From: an uncultured Paracoccaceae bacterium
GTDB lineage: Bacteria; Pseudomonadota; Alphaproteobacteria; Rhodobacterales; Rhodobacteraceae
Reading direction: 5' to 3'
Assembly: GCA_947493145.1 (NCBI GenBank)
Contig: CANLPZ010000002.1
Span: 395,364 to 459,363, forward strand
DNA: 64,000 nt
Numbering within the stretch: position 1 is the stretch's first letter; each line of letters opens with the position of its first letter. Shown piece by piece: positions 1-8,225 of this stretch. A program made the translations under genes and the position numbers. Under the pieces are notes generated by a model, which worked only from the letters and a program-made list of their open reading frames with translations, was not told where the DNA came from and made no database searches.

Positions 1-624
1 GCCTTCGATATTCAACGTGTCTCCATCCACGTTGAACATCAAACCGGCAATGGTTTCGTCGAACAATCTGTTCCATGCGGACGCGCCAACGGTCGATTGG
101 TCATGCAGGAATTGTTCCAGTTCATCGCTCAATTGGTGCGGTTTCATTGCGCGTAGACGGTCGAATACAGGTTTATACCGCGCGAGATCCGCGTTTTGAT
201 CAAGTTTCGCTGCGAGCGCATCATCCTCGATCCGGTTGAATTCAAGGCTGTAGAACACCAGCGGTGTTGTGAATTCAGTTATCTGATCTTGCATGTCGGC
301 CATGAATTTGGCGCGATCTGCGTCGGTTGTATTTTGATAATACCGCAATCCAGCAAAGGACATGATCCGCCCAGCCGTGATCGAAATCGCCTCGTCCTCT
401 TGCACGGCTTTCAGCAAACCATCCGCGTCAAGATCAGCCAATTTCCCCTGATAATTCGCGGCAAAATCAGCACATGCCTTTTCCAACCACGCAAGGTCGG
501 ATTTCAGTTCGACGGCGTCTTCGCCTGCATAAAGATCATCCAGATTCCATTCCGGCAACGCGCCAAGATTGTCATCGCCACCACTGGCGTTTGCATCAAA
601 AACGGGGAAAGGAAGCGTGAACAT
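1..624 (-). CDS. M3 family oligoendopeptidase (PepF-like), N-terminal part
   Basis: The reverse strand encodes 208 residues that run off the left edge of the window, so only the N-terminal part is present and the zinc-binding HExxH region lies outside. The start (MFTLPFPVFDANASGG, then LPEWNLDDLY) and the helical region with SFAGLRYYQNTTD match the N-terminal domain of oligoendopeptidase F-type M3B metallopeptidases, cytoplasmic enzymes that cut short peptides. I chose the ATG preceded by a GAGG element; an in-frame ATG four codons upstream is possible. The family call rests on the N-terminal half only. Confidence 0.82.
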   Translation of the reverse strand, partial: MFTLPFPVFDANASGGDDNLGALPEWNLDDLYAGEDAVELKSDLAWLEKACADFAANYQGKLADLDADGLLKAVQEDEAISITAGRIMSFAGLRYYQNTTDADRAKFMADMQDQITEFTTPLVFYSLEFNRIEDDALAAKLDQNADLARYKPVFDRLRAMKPHQLSDELEQFLHDQSTVGASAWNRLFDETIAGLMFNVDGDTLNIEG

Positions 625-689
625 AAAGGCCCTCATGAGTGTTGGTTTAAACAAGACATATGTTGGGCGCTTGGGTTTGAAAACCCTTG

Positions 690-1628
690 TCAGAGCTGCG
701 TATCAAAAAGAGCCATCGCATCGTCATAAAACGCGTCGCGCGTTGCAGGTATTTCCATCATGATTTCATGTTCTGCTGCGGGAACATCGACCAATTTTCC
801 ATTGGTCCAACGTTCCATCCGATCTTTGATCCGTTTGGGGTCAACGATGCGTTCGTCATGTCCCAAATGTGTGATGCTTGGGATCGAAGGGGACGGTTGT
901 TTTGACAGCTCTAACATTTCGCGCAACGACTGACCGACCCATTGAACTGTCGGTGCAGCAATCATCAAATCGGGATGTTGCGTCGCTTGCGTTTTCATCA
1001 TGTCAAACATGTCGCGATCTTTGGTCAACAAGTTATCGTCATAAGGGTTCGCGACGACATATGTTTCCGCGTCCGTTCCTGGTGCTTTTCGTCCGCCGCC
1101 GCCTAAAACGGATGCTGCGCTTGAAATTGCCCAAGCAACGGGACGCAAAACATCCGGTTTGATCAAAACGCCCCACATCGGCGCGCTGAAGGCCGCGGCC
1201 TTGAACTCATGGTTGCCCATCAAGGTGCGCAAGCCGATACATCCGCCCATCGAATGCGCACACATCATATAAGGTTTTGGCAGATCAAGCTTGTGAACAA
1301 ATTCTAAAGCCGCTTGCACATCATTTTGATACGACGAAAAGTGATCGATATGCCCCAAGTTCGGATCGTCGATCAACCGGTCTGCTAAGCCTTGGCCACG
1401 CCAATCAATGACAACTGGTGAATAGCCACGCGCCAAAAATTCGCCTGCCGCGGGGCCATATTTTTCGATGTATTCGGTCCGTCCGGGAAAGATAAAAACA
1501 GTCCCCTTATCACCACCACGCCAATACGCGACACGAATTCGAACACCATCTGCGGTCGTGACCCAATGGGCAAAACCGTTTTCCGGTGCTTCGGCGCAAT
1601 CTTCGTATAGGGGGGCGGCGTCGACCAT
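690..1628 (-). CDS. alpha/beta hydrolase, lysophospholipase type
   Basis: The 312-residue protein has the alpha/beta-hydrolase fold. A strand followed by FPGRTEYIEKYGP provides the oxyanion region, the nucleophile elbow is AHSMGG with Ser as nucleophile, and a late H in PAAEHEIMME probably completes the triad. This arrangement is typical of the PldB/monoacylglycerol-lipase group (serine aquaporin hydrolase superfamily), which hydrolyses lysophospholipids or related esters. No signal peptide is visible, so it is probably cytoplasmic. It directly follows the SCP2-domain gene on the same strand (the SCP2 stop touches this start), so the two are probably co-transcribed and may both handle lipids. 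The exact substrate cannot be read from the sequence. Confidence 0.85.
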   Translation of the reverse strand: MVDAAPLYEDCAEAPENGFAHWVTTADGVRIRVAYWRGGDKGTVFIFPGRTEYIEKYGPAAGEFLARGYSPVVIDWRGQGLADRLIDDPNLGHIDHFSSYQNDVQAALEFVHKLDLPKPYMMCAHSMGGCIGLRTLMGNHEFKAAAFSAPMWGVLIKPDVLRPVAWAISSAASVLGGGGRKAPGTDAETYVVANPYDDNLLTKDRDMFDMMKTQATQHPDLMIAAPTVQWVGQSLREMLELSKQPSPSIPSITHLGHDERIVDPKRIKDRMERWTNGKLVDVPAAEHEIMMEIPATRDAFYDDAMALFDTQL

Positions 1629-1919
1629 TTAGGCGAGTACGGAACCGAGTTTCATGGCCAATCCCATGTCACCATCCAATGCCAATTTCCCAGCCATAAA
1701 CGCAGCTGTTGCGTTTTCTTCGCCTGAAAGGATGCCTTCGAATACGTCGGCATCTGCTGTCAGTGTGACCTCTGCGTCGTCGTCTGCTGCGCGCGCGCCA
1801 TCGCTATCAATGACAATACTTCCTTCGTCGTTGATGACGAACTTCGCCACACCATCAAAGCCTTCGCCATCAAGTTTTGCGTTCAGGGCTTCAACAGCCT
1901 TTGTTACGATATCGCTCAT
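1629..1919 (-). CDS. SCP2 sterol-binding domain protein
   Basis: This 96-residue acidic protein is a single SCP2 (sterol carrier protein 2) domain: alternating strands with VTLTADADVFEGILSGE and a C-terminal amphipathic region LDGDMGLAMKLGSVLA that in the family closes a hydrophobic lipid-binding tunnel. Free-standing bacterial SCP2 proteins of about 95-130 residues are common, but their ligands are mostly unknown. I chose the ATG eight bases after an AAAGGA ribosome site; the ATG three codons upstream lies immediately next to that site and is less likely. It is followed without a gap by the alpha/beta hydrolase gene, which suggests an operon concerned with lipids or acyl chains. Confidence 0.85.
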   Translation of the reverse strand: MSDIVTKAVEALNAKLDGEGFDGVAKFVINDEGSIVIDSDGARAADDDAEVTLTADADVFEGILSGEENATAAFMAGKLALDGDMGLAMKLGSVLA

Positions 1920-1989
1920 GATAAGCATCCTTTCGAAATGTTGATTGCTCTGGGCTAGTATCGCCTGAGCTTTGCACTACTATGAACAT

Positions 1990-2559
1990 ATGCGTACTCT
2001 TATCAGCAATCTCAAACGTACCGTTACGGAACTTTTTCTTTCAAGTCTGGTTTTCTTGAACGTGACAGGTTTTGCCATGGCTCAAACAACGGATATTGAT
2101 CTGTTCGAACAATTGAAATCCGCGACGCCCGAAACGTATAAAGCTGTTGAAAATCAAATTCGTACCGGATGGACCAAATCGGGGTCTTCAGCGGTTGATT
2201 TGCTATTGGAACGCGCGCAGGACGCGATGCAAAACGATGATTTGGACGCCGCGTTGGAACATTTGACGGCGGCGACGGACCATGCGCCCGAATTTGCCCA
2301 AGGATGGAACCTGTTGGCGACCGTTTATTTCCGACTTGATCTGTACGGACCCGCTATCGATTCGTTGGAACGTGCCTTGGCGATAAACCCTAACCATTTT
2401 GACGCAATGACGGGATTAGCTGTCATTTTGGATGAATTAGGATACGCAGAAGACGCGCTTGAGGCCTATTCAGCGGTTCGCACTATACATCCGAACCGCG
2501 AAAACATATCCACGGCCATAGAACGATTAGAAAAACAAGTGCGCGGTCAAGAAATCTGA
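1990..2559 (+). CDS. secreted tetratricopeptide repeat protein
   Basis: The protein (189 residues from this ATG) begins with a signal peptide: basic MRTLISNLKRT, a hydrophobic core, then FAMAQ, with probable cleavage after AMA. The mature part carries about three TPR units (roughly residues 70-175), recognisable by the W/A/L/G/Y pattern in GWNLLATVYFRLDLYGPAID and ALAINPNHFDAMTGLA. Such periplasmic TPR proteins act as scaffolds for partners, and none is identifiable here. It stands 32 bases before the helicase gene and may be its first operon partner. A TTG six codons upstream is an alternative start. The function is unknown beyond protein-protein interaction. Confidence 0.8.
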   Translation: MRTLISNLKRTVTELFLSSLVFLNVTGFAMAQTTDIDLFEQLKSATPETYKAVENQIRTGWTKSGSSAVDLLLERAQDAMQNDDLDAALEHLTAATDHAPEFAQGWNLLATVYFRLDLYGPAIDSLERALAINPNHFDAMTGLAVILDELGYAEDALEAYSAVRTIHPNRENISTAIERLEKQVRGQEI

Positions 2560-2591
2560 TTTGGCGCAAAGCAAGGGCTGGGATCAGCTAA

Positions 2592-5264
2592 ATGTCATCG
2601 CGGATAATTGCCGTCCTCGGCCCAACCAATACCGGTAAAACGCATTACGCGATTGAGCGTATGCTTGGTCATAAATCGGGAATTATCGGACTTCCGCTGC
2701 GTTTGCTGGCGCGTGAGGTGTATGATCGCATTGTTGCCTTGCGCGGCAAATTGCAGGTTGCACTGATCACAGGCGAAGAACGCATCGTCCCGCCAAAAGC
2801 GCGGTATTGGGTCTGTACCGTCGAAGCGATGCCAGAAGGCATGGCCACAGAATTTTTGGCCATCGACGAAATACAACTTTGTGCTGATCCTGAGCGCGGC
2901 CATGTGTTTACGGATCGACTTTTGCATGCACGCGGACTGCAAGAAACATTGTTTCTGGGTGCGGAAACCATGCGCAGCGCAATCGCTGATCTTGTTCCAA
3001 AGGCGCAATTCGTTAAGCGCGAACGTTTCAGCACGTTGACATATACCGGTTCCAAGAAAACCAGTCGGTTGAAACCACGCACGGCAATTGTCGGATTTTC
3101 AGTCGACAATGTTTATGCGATCGCCGAACTGCTACGCCGACAAAAAGGCGGCGCTGCCGTGGTCATGGGCGCGCTTAGTCCACGCACGCGGAATGCGCAG
3201 GTTGAATTGTATCAAAATGGGGATGTTGATTACCTTGTCGCGACAGACGCGATTGGGATGGGATTGAACCTTGATATCGATCACGTTGCCTTTTCAAGCT
3301 TGGTGAAATTCGATGGCATGAAAATGCGGCATTTGATGCCAAATGAACTTGCGCAGATTGCTGGACGTGCAGGGCGTCACACCAATGATGGAACCTTTGG
3401 TGTGACGGGCGAGGCCGAACCTTTGTCCGAAGAGTTGGCCGAAGCAATCGTCGATAATCGCTTTGCGCCGGTGAAAAAGTTGCAATGGCGCAACAGTGAC
3501 CTGCAGTTCGGTCATGTGGATCGGCTGATTTCCGCGCTTGAACGGAAAACCGATGACCCGTGGTTAACGCGTGTTCGCGAAGCGGATGATTTGTCTGCAC
3601 TGAAATCGCTTGCCGATGTCGCGGAAATTCGTGCGCGCGCCAGTGATGGTCCGTCTATCAAATTACTGTGGGATGTATGCAGAATCCCTGATTTTCGAGG
3701 GATTTCCAAAGCAGAGCATGCGGGCTTGCTTGAACAAATTTTCACGTATTTACATGAACGTGATCGTATACCAAACGACTGGTTTGCGACCCAAGTTGCG
3801 CGGATCGATAACCCGGTTGGAAACATTGACACATTGTCGAAACGTTTGGCCTTTATCCGAACGTGGACTTATGTGTCGCAACGTGCAGGTTGGGTTGACG
3901 ACGAAAACCATTGGCGAGAGGCGACGCGCGCTGTAGAAGATCGCCTATCAGATGCGTTACATGACGCATTGACACAAAGATTTGTTGACCGGCGGACATC
4001 TGTTTTGTTGCGGCGGTTGAAGCAGAAGGAGGCCCTTGTGGCTGAAGTAAACGACAAAGGCGAAGTTACCGTCGAAGGCCAATTTATTGGCAAATTGGAC
4101 GGGTTTCGTTTCATTCAAGATAAAAACGCAACTCCAGAAGAAGCCAAAACGCTTCGCGCCGCCTCTTTGGCCGCGCTTGCACCGCATTTTAATTTGGCAG
4201 CCGATAGATTTTATAACGCGCCCGACACTGAAATGGATTTCACAGAACAGGGCGGTCTGATGTGGGGTGAATTGGCCGTTGGGAAATTGGTCGCCGGCAG
4301 CGATCCGATGAAACCAACGGTCGAGGCATTCGTCGATGAAGAAGCTGGACCAGATGTCGCGGAAAAGGTCGCGCGCCGCTTACAGCATTTCATTGACCGA
4401 AAAATCGCAACTTTGTTCGAGCCGATGTTGAATTTGTCAAAGGACGAAGAATTGACAGGTCTTGCGAAGGGCTTTGCCTTTCAGATGGTCGAAGGATGGG
4501 GCGTCGTACCGCGCGACAAAGTTGCTCAAGATGTAAAATCGTTGGATCAAGATGCGCGTGGCGCATTGCGCAAGCACGGTATTCGGTTTGGGCAGTTCAC
4601 TGTTTTCATGCCGTTGATGTTGAAACCTGCGGCAACGCGATTGCGTTTGGTCTTATGGTCGCTGGCCAATGGGTTTTCGGAATTCCCAGAATCGCCACCC
4701 GCTGGTTTGGTCACTGTACCCACGGTTAAAGATGCACCAGATGCCTATGACACCATGTCCGGATACCGTGCCGCCGGTGAACGCGCCATTCGTATCGACA
4801 TGTTGGAACGTTTGGCCGATCAATTGCGATCCGAAGACAGCCGGAACGGGTTTGAAGCAAAGGCAGACATGCTGTCGATCACGGGTATGACCTTGGAACA
4901 GTTCGCCGATCTTATGAAGGGATTGGGGTATTCCGCTGACAAAGGCGAACGTGAAAAGGTGAAAGCCGTGTCCGAAGCGTCAACCGACGACGCCGCGACA
5001 GAAGCCCCAGACACAACCGTTGAAACAACGGCGGAAGACACCGGACCCGAGATGGAAGTGTTTTACACTTTCAAATGGGGGGGGAACCGGAATGCGGGTG
5101 GCAATCGCCCAGCTGGAAAACGTCCGCAGGGTGGTAAAAAGCCAAAGGGCAAAGGCAAGCCAAACAACAAGCCAAAAACCTTTGGTGCTAAGCCACAGAA
5201 AAAAGACAAAATTGATCCAGACAATCCGTTCGCCGCGGCGCTTGCTGGATTTAACAAAGGCTAA
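2592..5264 (+). CDS. Suv3-like superfamily 2 RNA helicase
   Basis: The 890-residue protein is closely similar in architecture to mitochondrial SUV3. It has a Walker A motif GPTNTGKT at about residues 10-17, motif II DEIQ at about 92-95, and motif VI QIAGRAGR at about 254-262. The middle part is helical, and the C-terminus is a low-complexity basic tail rich in Lys, Gly, Pro and Asn (about residues 830-880). SUV3 is an ATP-dependent RNA helicase partnered with a degradosome nuclease; a role in RNA turnover here is inferred from the family. Its TAA overlaps the ATG of the S4-domain gene by one base (TAATG), so the two are translationally coupled, consistent with a shared RNA-related job. Confidence 0.9.
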   Translation: MSSRIIAVLGPTNTGKTHYAIERMLGHKSGIIGLPLRLLAREVYDRIVALRGKLQVALITGEERIVPPKARYWVCTVEAMPEGMATEFLAIDEIQLCADPERGHVFTDRLLHARGLQETLFLGAETMRSAIADLVPKAQFVKRERFSTLTYTGSKKTSRLKPRTAIVGFSVDNVYAIAELLRRQKGGAAVVMGALSPRTRNAQVELYQNGDVDYLVATDAIGMGLNLDIDHVAFSSLVKFDGMKMRHLMPNELAQIAGRAGRHTNDGTFGVTGEAEPLSEELAEAIVDNRFAPVKKLQWRNSDLQFGHVDRLISALERKTDDPWLTRVREADDLSALKSLADVAEIRARASDGPSIKLLWDVCRIPDFRGISKAEHAGLLEQIFTYLHERDRIPNDWFATQVARIDNPVGNIDTLSKRLAFIRTWTYVSQRAGWVDDENHWREATRAVEDRLSDALHDALTQRFVDRRTSVLLRRLKQKEALVAEVNDKGEVTVEGQFIGKLDGFRFIQDKNATPEEAKTLRAASLAALAPHFNLAADRFYNAPDTEMDFTEQGGLMWGELAVGKLVAGSDPMKPTVEAFVDEEAGPDVAEKVARRLQHFIDRKIATLFEPMLNLSKDEELTGLAKGFAFQMVEGWGVVPRDKVAQDVKSLDQDARGALRKHGIRFGQFTVFMPLMLKPAATRLRLVLWSLANGFSEFPESPPAGLVTVPTVKDAPDAYDTMSGYRAAGERAIRIDMLERLADQLRSEDSRNGFEAKADMLSITGMTLEQFADLMKGLGYSADKGEREKVKAVSEASTDDAATEAPDTTVETTAEDTGPEMEVFYTFKWGGNRNAGGNRPAGKRPQGGKKPKGKGKPNNKPKTFGAKPQKKDKIDPDNPFAAALAGFNKG

Positions 5265-5650
5265 TGGTCGACGCCGCCAAGGGGTTGCGCATTGACAAAT
5301 GGCTTTGGTACGCGCGTTTTTTTAAAACGCGCGGCCTTGCCACGGATGTGGTCAAACAAGGCAAGGTGCGCGTTGACGGTGTTCCAGTTTCGAAACCGGC
5401 GCGCGAGGTAAAGCCGGGAATGGTGCTGACCTTTGCACAAGGTGACAATGTTCGGGTCATTAAAATTGTTGAACTTGGTACGCGACGTGGACCCGCGCCG
5501 GAAGCACAGGCGCTTTACAAAGATCAGGACCCACCGAAGCCGAAAGAAAAGGCGAACACTGTTGCGCCAAATCCGCGATATGAGGGAAAAGGACGTCCCA
5601 CCAAAAAGGATCGCCGCAATTTGGGTCCTAAGTCGTTTTTCGACGCTTGA
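5264..5650 (+). CDS. S4 domain RNA-binding protein (Hsp15-like)
   Basis: The first 70 residues of this 128-residue protein form an S4 RNA-binding domain: LRIDKWLWYARFFKTRGLA is the helical RNA-contact motif, followed by VKQGKVRVDGVPV and the strand MVLTF. The rest is basic and Pro/Lys rich. This is the organisation of Hsp15 (HslR), which binds the 50S subunit carrying stalled peptidyl-tRNA. The start overlaps the helicase stop by one base, so translation is coupled to the helicase, and ferredoxin follows after 55 bases. Assignment to the S4 family is firm; equivalence with E. coli Hsp15 is an inference. Confidence 0.88.
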   Translation: MVDAAKGLRIDKWLWYARFFKTRGLATDVVKQGKVRVDGVPVSKPAREVKPGMVLTFAQGDNVRVIKIVELGTRRGPAPEAQALYKDQDPPKPKEKANTVAPNPRYEGKGRPTKKDRRNLGPKSFFDA

Positions 5651-5705
5651 ATGATGACGTGTCTTGCACTAAGTCGGCCATCGACCCAGAAAATGGACCA
5701 AGACC

Positions 5706-6044
5706 ATGACTTATATCGTCAATGATAATTGTATTGCCTGTAAATACACTGACTGTGTGGAAGTCTGCCCTGTGGATTGTTTTTACGAAGGTGAAAACAT
5801 GTTGGTAATCCACCCCGACGAATGCATCGATTGCGGCGTGTGTGAACCAGAATGCCCAGCGGATGCGATCCGTCCTGACACCGAACCAGATATGGAAAAA
5901 TGGGTGGAATTTAACCGCAAATATTCCGAACTATGGCCCGTTATCATCACGAAGAAAGACCCGCTACCGGAAGCGGATGAACGTGATGGCGAAGAAGGTA
6001 AGATGGAGAAATACTTCTCCGAAGCGCCTGGCGAAGGCGGCTAA
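5706..6044 (+). CDS. fdxA: seven-iron ferredoxin FdxA
   Basis: The 112-residue protein has the FdxA cysteine pattern. Cys9, Cys17 and Cys21-Pro can hold a [3Fe-4S] cluster, with an additional Cys12, and Cys40, Cys43, Cys46 and Cys50-Pro form a CxxCxxCxxxCP [4Fe-4S] motif. The C-terminal extension after residue 55 ([16 protein letters not shown]) is also typical of the 7Fe/8Fe FdxA group and longer than in simple bacterial ferredoxins. It is a soluble low-potential electron carrier; its redox partners cannot be read here. A hairpin with a U-rich tail begins about 30 bases after the stop and probably ends the transcript. Confidence 0.93.
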   Translation: MTYIVNDNCIACKYTDCVEVCPVDCFYEGENMLVIHPDECIDCGVCEPECPADAIRPDTEPDMEKWVEFNRKYSELWPVIITKKDPLPEADERDGEEGKMEKYFSEAPGEGG

Positions 6045-6072
6045 AGCCGAATCATTTTGTGGAAACCTAAAC

Positions 6073-6100
6073 GTGGCGCAGTTTTGCGCCACTTTGTGTT
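6073..6100 (+). terminator. intrinsic terminator after fdxA
   Basis: A perfect 8-bp stem (GTGGCGCA paired with TGCGCCAC, four-base loop GTTT) is followed by the T-rich stretch TTTGTGTTTT. It lies 28 bases after the ferredoxin stop and before the CarD promoter region. Confidence 0.75.
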
Positions 6101-6144
6101 TTCGCCTTAAAAAAGGTGTTTTGACGCTCTTCTGGTGCGCTTGC

Positions 6145-6173
6145 TTTTGAAAGGTCAGTTTTTGTGATATAGT
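6145..6173 (+). promoter_or_regulatory. possible sigma-70 promoter of carD
   Basis: A TATAGT hexamer (a good -10) sits 17 bases after TTTTGA, or 15 after the overlapping TTGAAA, in the 287-base gap between fdxA and carD. The rest of the gap holds the fdxA terminator, a GC-rich stretch and a palindrome CGAAGAACATTCTTCG at 6278-6293, and no gene. The -35 match is weak, so this is tentative. Confidence 0.35.
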
Positions 6174-6331
6174 GGCAGAGAATGAACAAGGATGTAGACC
6201 ACTGTTGGCGCGCCGCCGGCCTAAAGAGCCGCCGCTGCCGTTTTGAATAACCCTCTGAAAATAGGATTGGTTTGTCGCGAAGAACATTCTTCGGCGGTCC
6301 CGTTTTCGCCAACTGTCTTAGGATAGAAAAT

Positions 6332-6838
6332 ATGAGCAAGAAAAAGTTAGACTTTAAGACCAATGAATTCGTTGTATATCCCGCCCATGGTGTCGGGAAA
6401 ATCACAGATGTAGAAGTCCAAGAAGTCGCAGGTCTAGAGTTGGAGCTGTTCGTCGTTGCGTTTGAAAAGGACAAAATGACGCTTCGCGTGCCGACGAATA
6501 AAGCCGTTGACGTTGGAATGCGTTCATTGTCCAGCCCAGACATCGTAGCCCATGCGATGAAAACGCTGAAAGGCAAAGCGAAAGTTAAAAAAGCGATGTG
6601 GTCGCGTCGTGCGCAAGAGTATGAGCAAAAGATCAATTCAGGTGATCTTATCGCGATCGCAGAAGTTGTCCGCGATTTGCACCGTGCGGATGACCAACGT
6701 GAACAAAGCTATTCCGAGCGTCAATTGTATGAGGCGGCGTTGGAACGCATGACGCGTGAAGTGGCGGCGGTGAATTCCGGTGACGAAGATGCGGCGTCAA
6801 AAGAAGTCCATGACGTTTTGGCCTCGCGCGCGGCGTAG
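6332..6838 (+). CDS. CarD/CdnL-family RNA polymerase-binding regulator
   Basis: The 168-residue protein matches the CarD/CdnL family. The N-terminal Tudor-like RNA-polymerase interaction domain covers FKTNEFVVYPAHGVGKI through ELFVVAFEKDKMTLRVP, and the C-terminal all-helical domain includes MWSRRAQEYEQKINSGD and VVRDLHRADDQREQSYSER. In the family, the N-terminal domain binds RNAP beta and the C-terminal domain contacts promoter DNA to stabilise open complexes, especially at rRNA and ribosomal-protein promoters. I chose the ATG after AGGATAG; an upstream in-frame ATG would add 20 residues unlike the family. A strong terminator follows. Confidence 0.93.
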   Translation: MSKKKLDFKTNEFVVYPAHGVGKITDVEVQEVAGLELELFVVAFEKDKMTLRVPTNKAVDVGMRSLSSPDIVAHAMKTLKGKAKVKKAMWSRRAQEYEQKINSGDLIAIAEVVRDLHRADDQREQSYSERQLYEAALERMTREVAAVNSGDEDAASKEVHDVLASRAA

Positions 6839-6856
6839 GCTTTTCGAAAGCGAATT

Positions 6857-6890
6857 AAAAAGCCCAGACCATTGGGGTCTGGGCTTTTTT
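6857..6890. terminator. bidirectional intrinsic terminator between carD and purD
   Basis: A perfect 10-bp stem (AGCCCAGACC paired with GGTCTGGGCT, loop ATTGG) is flanked by a run of A on the left and TTTTTT on the right. It can therefore end carD transcripts rightward and purD transcripts leftward. The two genes converge on it. Confidence 0.9.
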
Positions 6891-6917
6891 GTTGGCCGAA
6901 GCCTGAAATTTGAACGG

Positions 6918-8180
6918 TTACAAAGCGCGCCAACCGATGTCTGAACGATTAAAGCCTTCGGGCCAATCGATTTGGTCAATCATTGCATATGCACGATCAC
7001 GCGCGTCTTTCAGGCTGTCACCGCGCGCAGTGACATTCAATACACGGCCACCAGTTGCACTAAGCTGCCCGTCGATCAATGCGGTACCAGCATGGAACAC
7101 CATGTTTTTGCTGTCTTGGGACAGCGCGTCGAGGCCATTGATTGCTGTCCCTTTTTCATAGGAACCAGGGTATCCTTTCGCTGCCATGACAACGGTGATC
7201 GCGTGATCCTCAGCCCAATTCACTTGTGCCGTGTCCAATTCGCCTTTGGCGCAGGCCAGCAGCAGATCCAAGGCTTGTGCCCCAAGTCGCATCATCAAAA
7301 CCTGACATTCCGGATCACCAAAACGTGCGTTGTATTCAACCAATCGGGGTTGACCATCTTTGATCATGAAACCCGCGTACAGCACGCCTTGGTACGGCAT
7401 GCCGCGTTTTGCCATCTCTGCAATCGTTGGACGGACAATTTCATCCATGGCCTTTGCGACAACAGCATCGGTCATAATTGGGGCGGGGGAATAGGCCCCC
7501 ATGCCACCAGTGTTTGGTCCTTCGTCGCCATCAAAGGCGCGTTTGTGATCTTGGGCCGTCCCAATCGGCAGGGCGTTTTCCCCATCTGTGAGAATGAAAA
7601 AGGAGGCTTCTTCGCCGTCCATGAATTCTTCGATCACGACCTCGGCACCGGCGTCGCCAAAAGAACCATCAAACATGTCATCGAGCGCAGCAAGCGCTGT
7701 GTCGATATCCATCGCCACCACAACACCTTTGCCCGCGGCAAGCCCGTCGGCCTTGATCACAATCGGTGCACCTTGCTCTTTTACATATGCGCGTGCGGCA
7801 TCAGCATCTTTGAAATGGGCGTACCCAGCAGTCGGGGCACCCGACGCGTCGCAAATATCTTTGGTGAAGGCCTTGGACGCTTCCAATTGTGCGGCCATTT
7901 TTGACGGGCCAAAACACAAAATTCCAGCGGCGCGAAGATCATCAGCGACGCCCACCGCAAGCGGTGCTTCTGGTCCGATAATCACGAAATCAATACTTTG
8001 GTTTGCGCAAAATTGAACAACAGCAGACCCGTCCATGATGTCGAGCGCGGCGCATTCTGCGACCTGTGCGATCCCTGCATTTCCGGGTGCGACGATCAAG
8101 CGGTCGCATTTCGGGTTCTGTTTCACGGCCCATGCCAACGCATGTTCACGTCCGCCGCTGCCTAAAATTAGAATGTTCAT
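6918..8180 (-). CDS. purD: phosphoribosylamine-glycine ligase
   Basis: This 420-residue ATP-grasp enzyme joins phosphoribosylamine and glycine to GAR, the second step of purine synthesis. Visible landmarks are the N-terminal MNILILGSGGREHALAW, the PEAPLAVGVADDL segment, the ATP-grasp stretch VIKADGLAAGKGVVVA, EEFMDGEEASFF, the GPNTGGMGAYSPAP loop, and VEYNARFGDPECQ near the metal site. Length matches the family. The start is set by this conserved N-terminus; an upstream extension of 32 residues overlapping xseA is not family-like. It is divergent from xseA with a 45-base gap. Confidence 0.97.
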   Translation of the reverse strand: MNILILGSGGREHALAWAVKQNPKCDRLIVAPGNAGIAQVAECAALDIMDGSAVVQFCANQSIDFVIIGPEAPLAVGVADDLRAAGILCFGPSKMAAQLEASKAFTKDICDASGAPTAGYAHFKDADAARAYVKEQGAPIVIKADGLAAGKGVVVAMDIDTALAALDDMFDGSFGDAGAEVVIEEFMDGEEASFFILTDGENALPIGTAQDHKRAFDGDEGPNTGGMGAYSPAPIMTDAVVAKAMDEIVRPTIAEMAKRGMPYQGVLYAGFMIKDGQPRLVEYNARFGDPECQVLMMRLGAQALDLLLACAKGELDTAQVNWAEDHAITVVMAAKGYPGSYEKGTAINGLDALSQDSKNMVFHAGTALIDGQLSATGGRVLNVTARGDSLKDARDRAYAMIDQIDWPEGFNRSDIGWRAL

Positions 8181-8225
8181 GGATGTCCCCGCTTGGCCTT
8201 TGGTTGTTGGCGTTCTAAGGTCTGG

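Noticed and set aside
6278..6293. Palindrome CGAAGAACATTCTTCG in the carD leader as an RNA hairpin
   Set aside because: The two-base centre is too short for an RNA loop; it could be a protein-binding site but a single copy gives no further support.
6972..7904. 310-residue forward frame opposite purD
   Set aside because: Antisense shadow of a complete and highly conserved purD.
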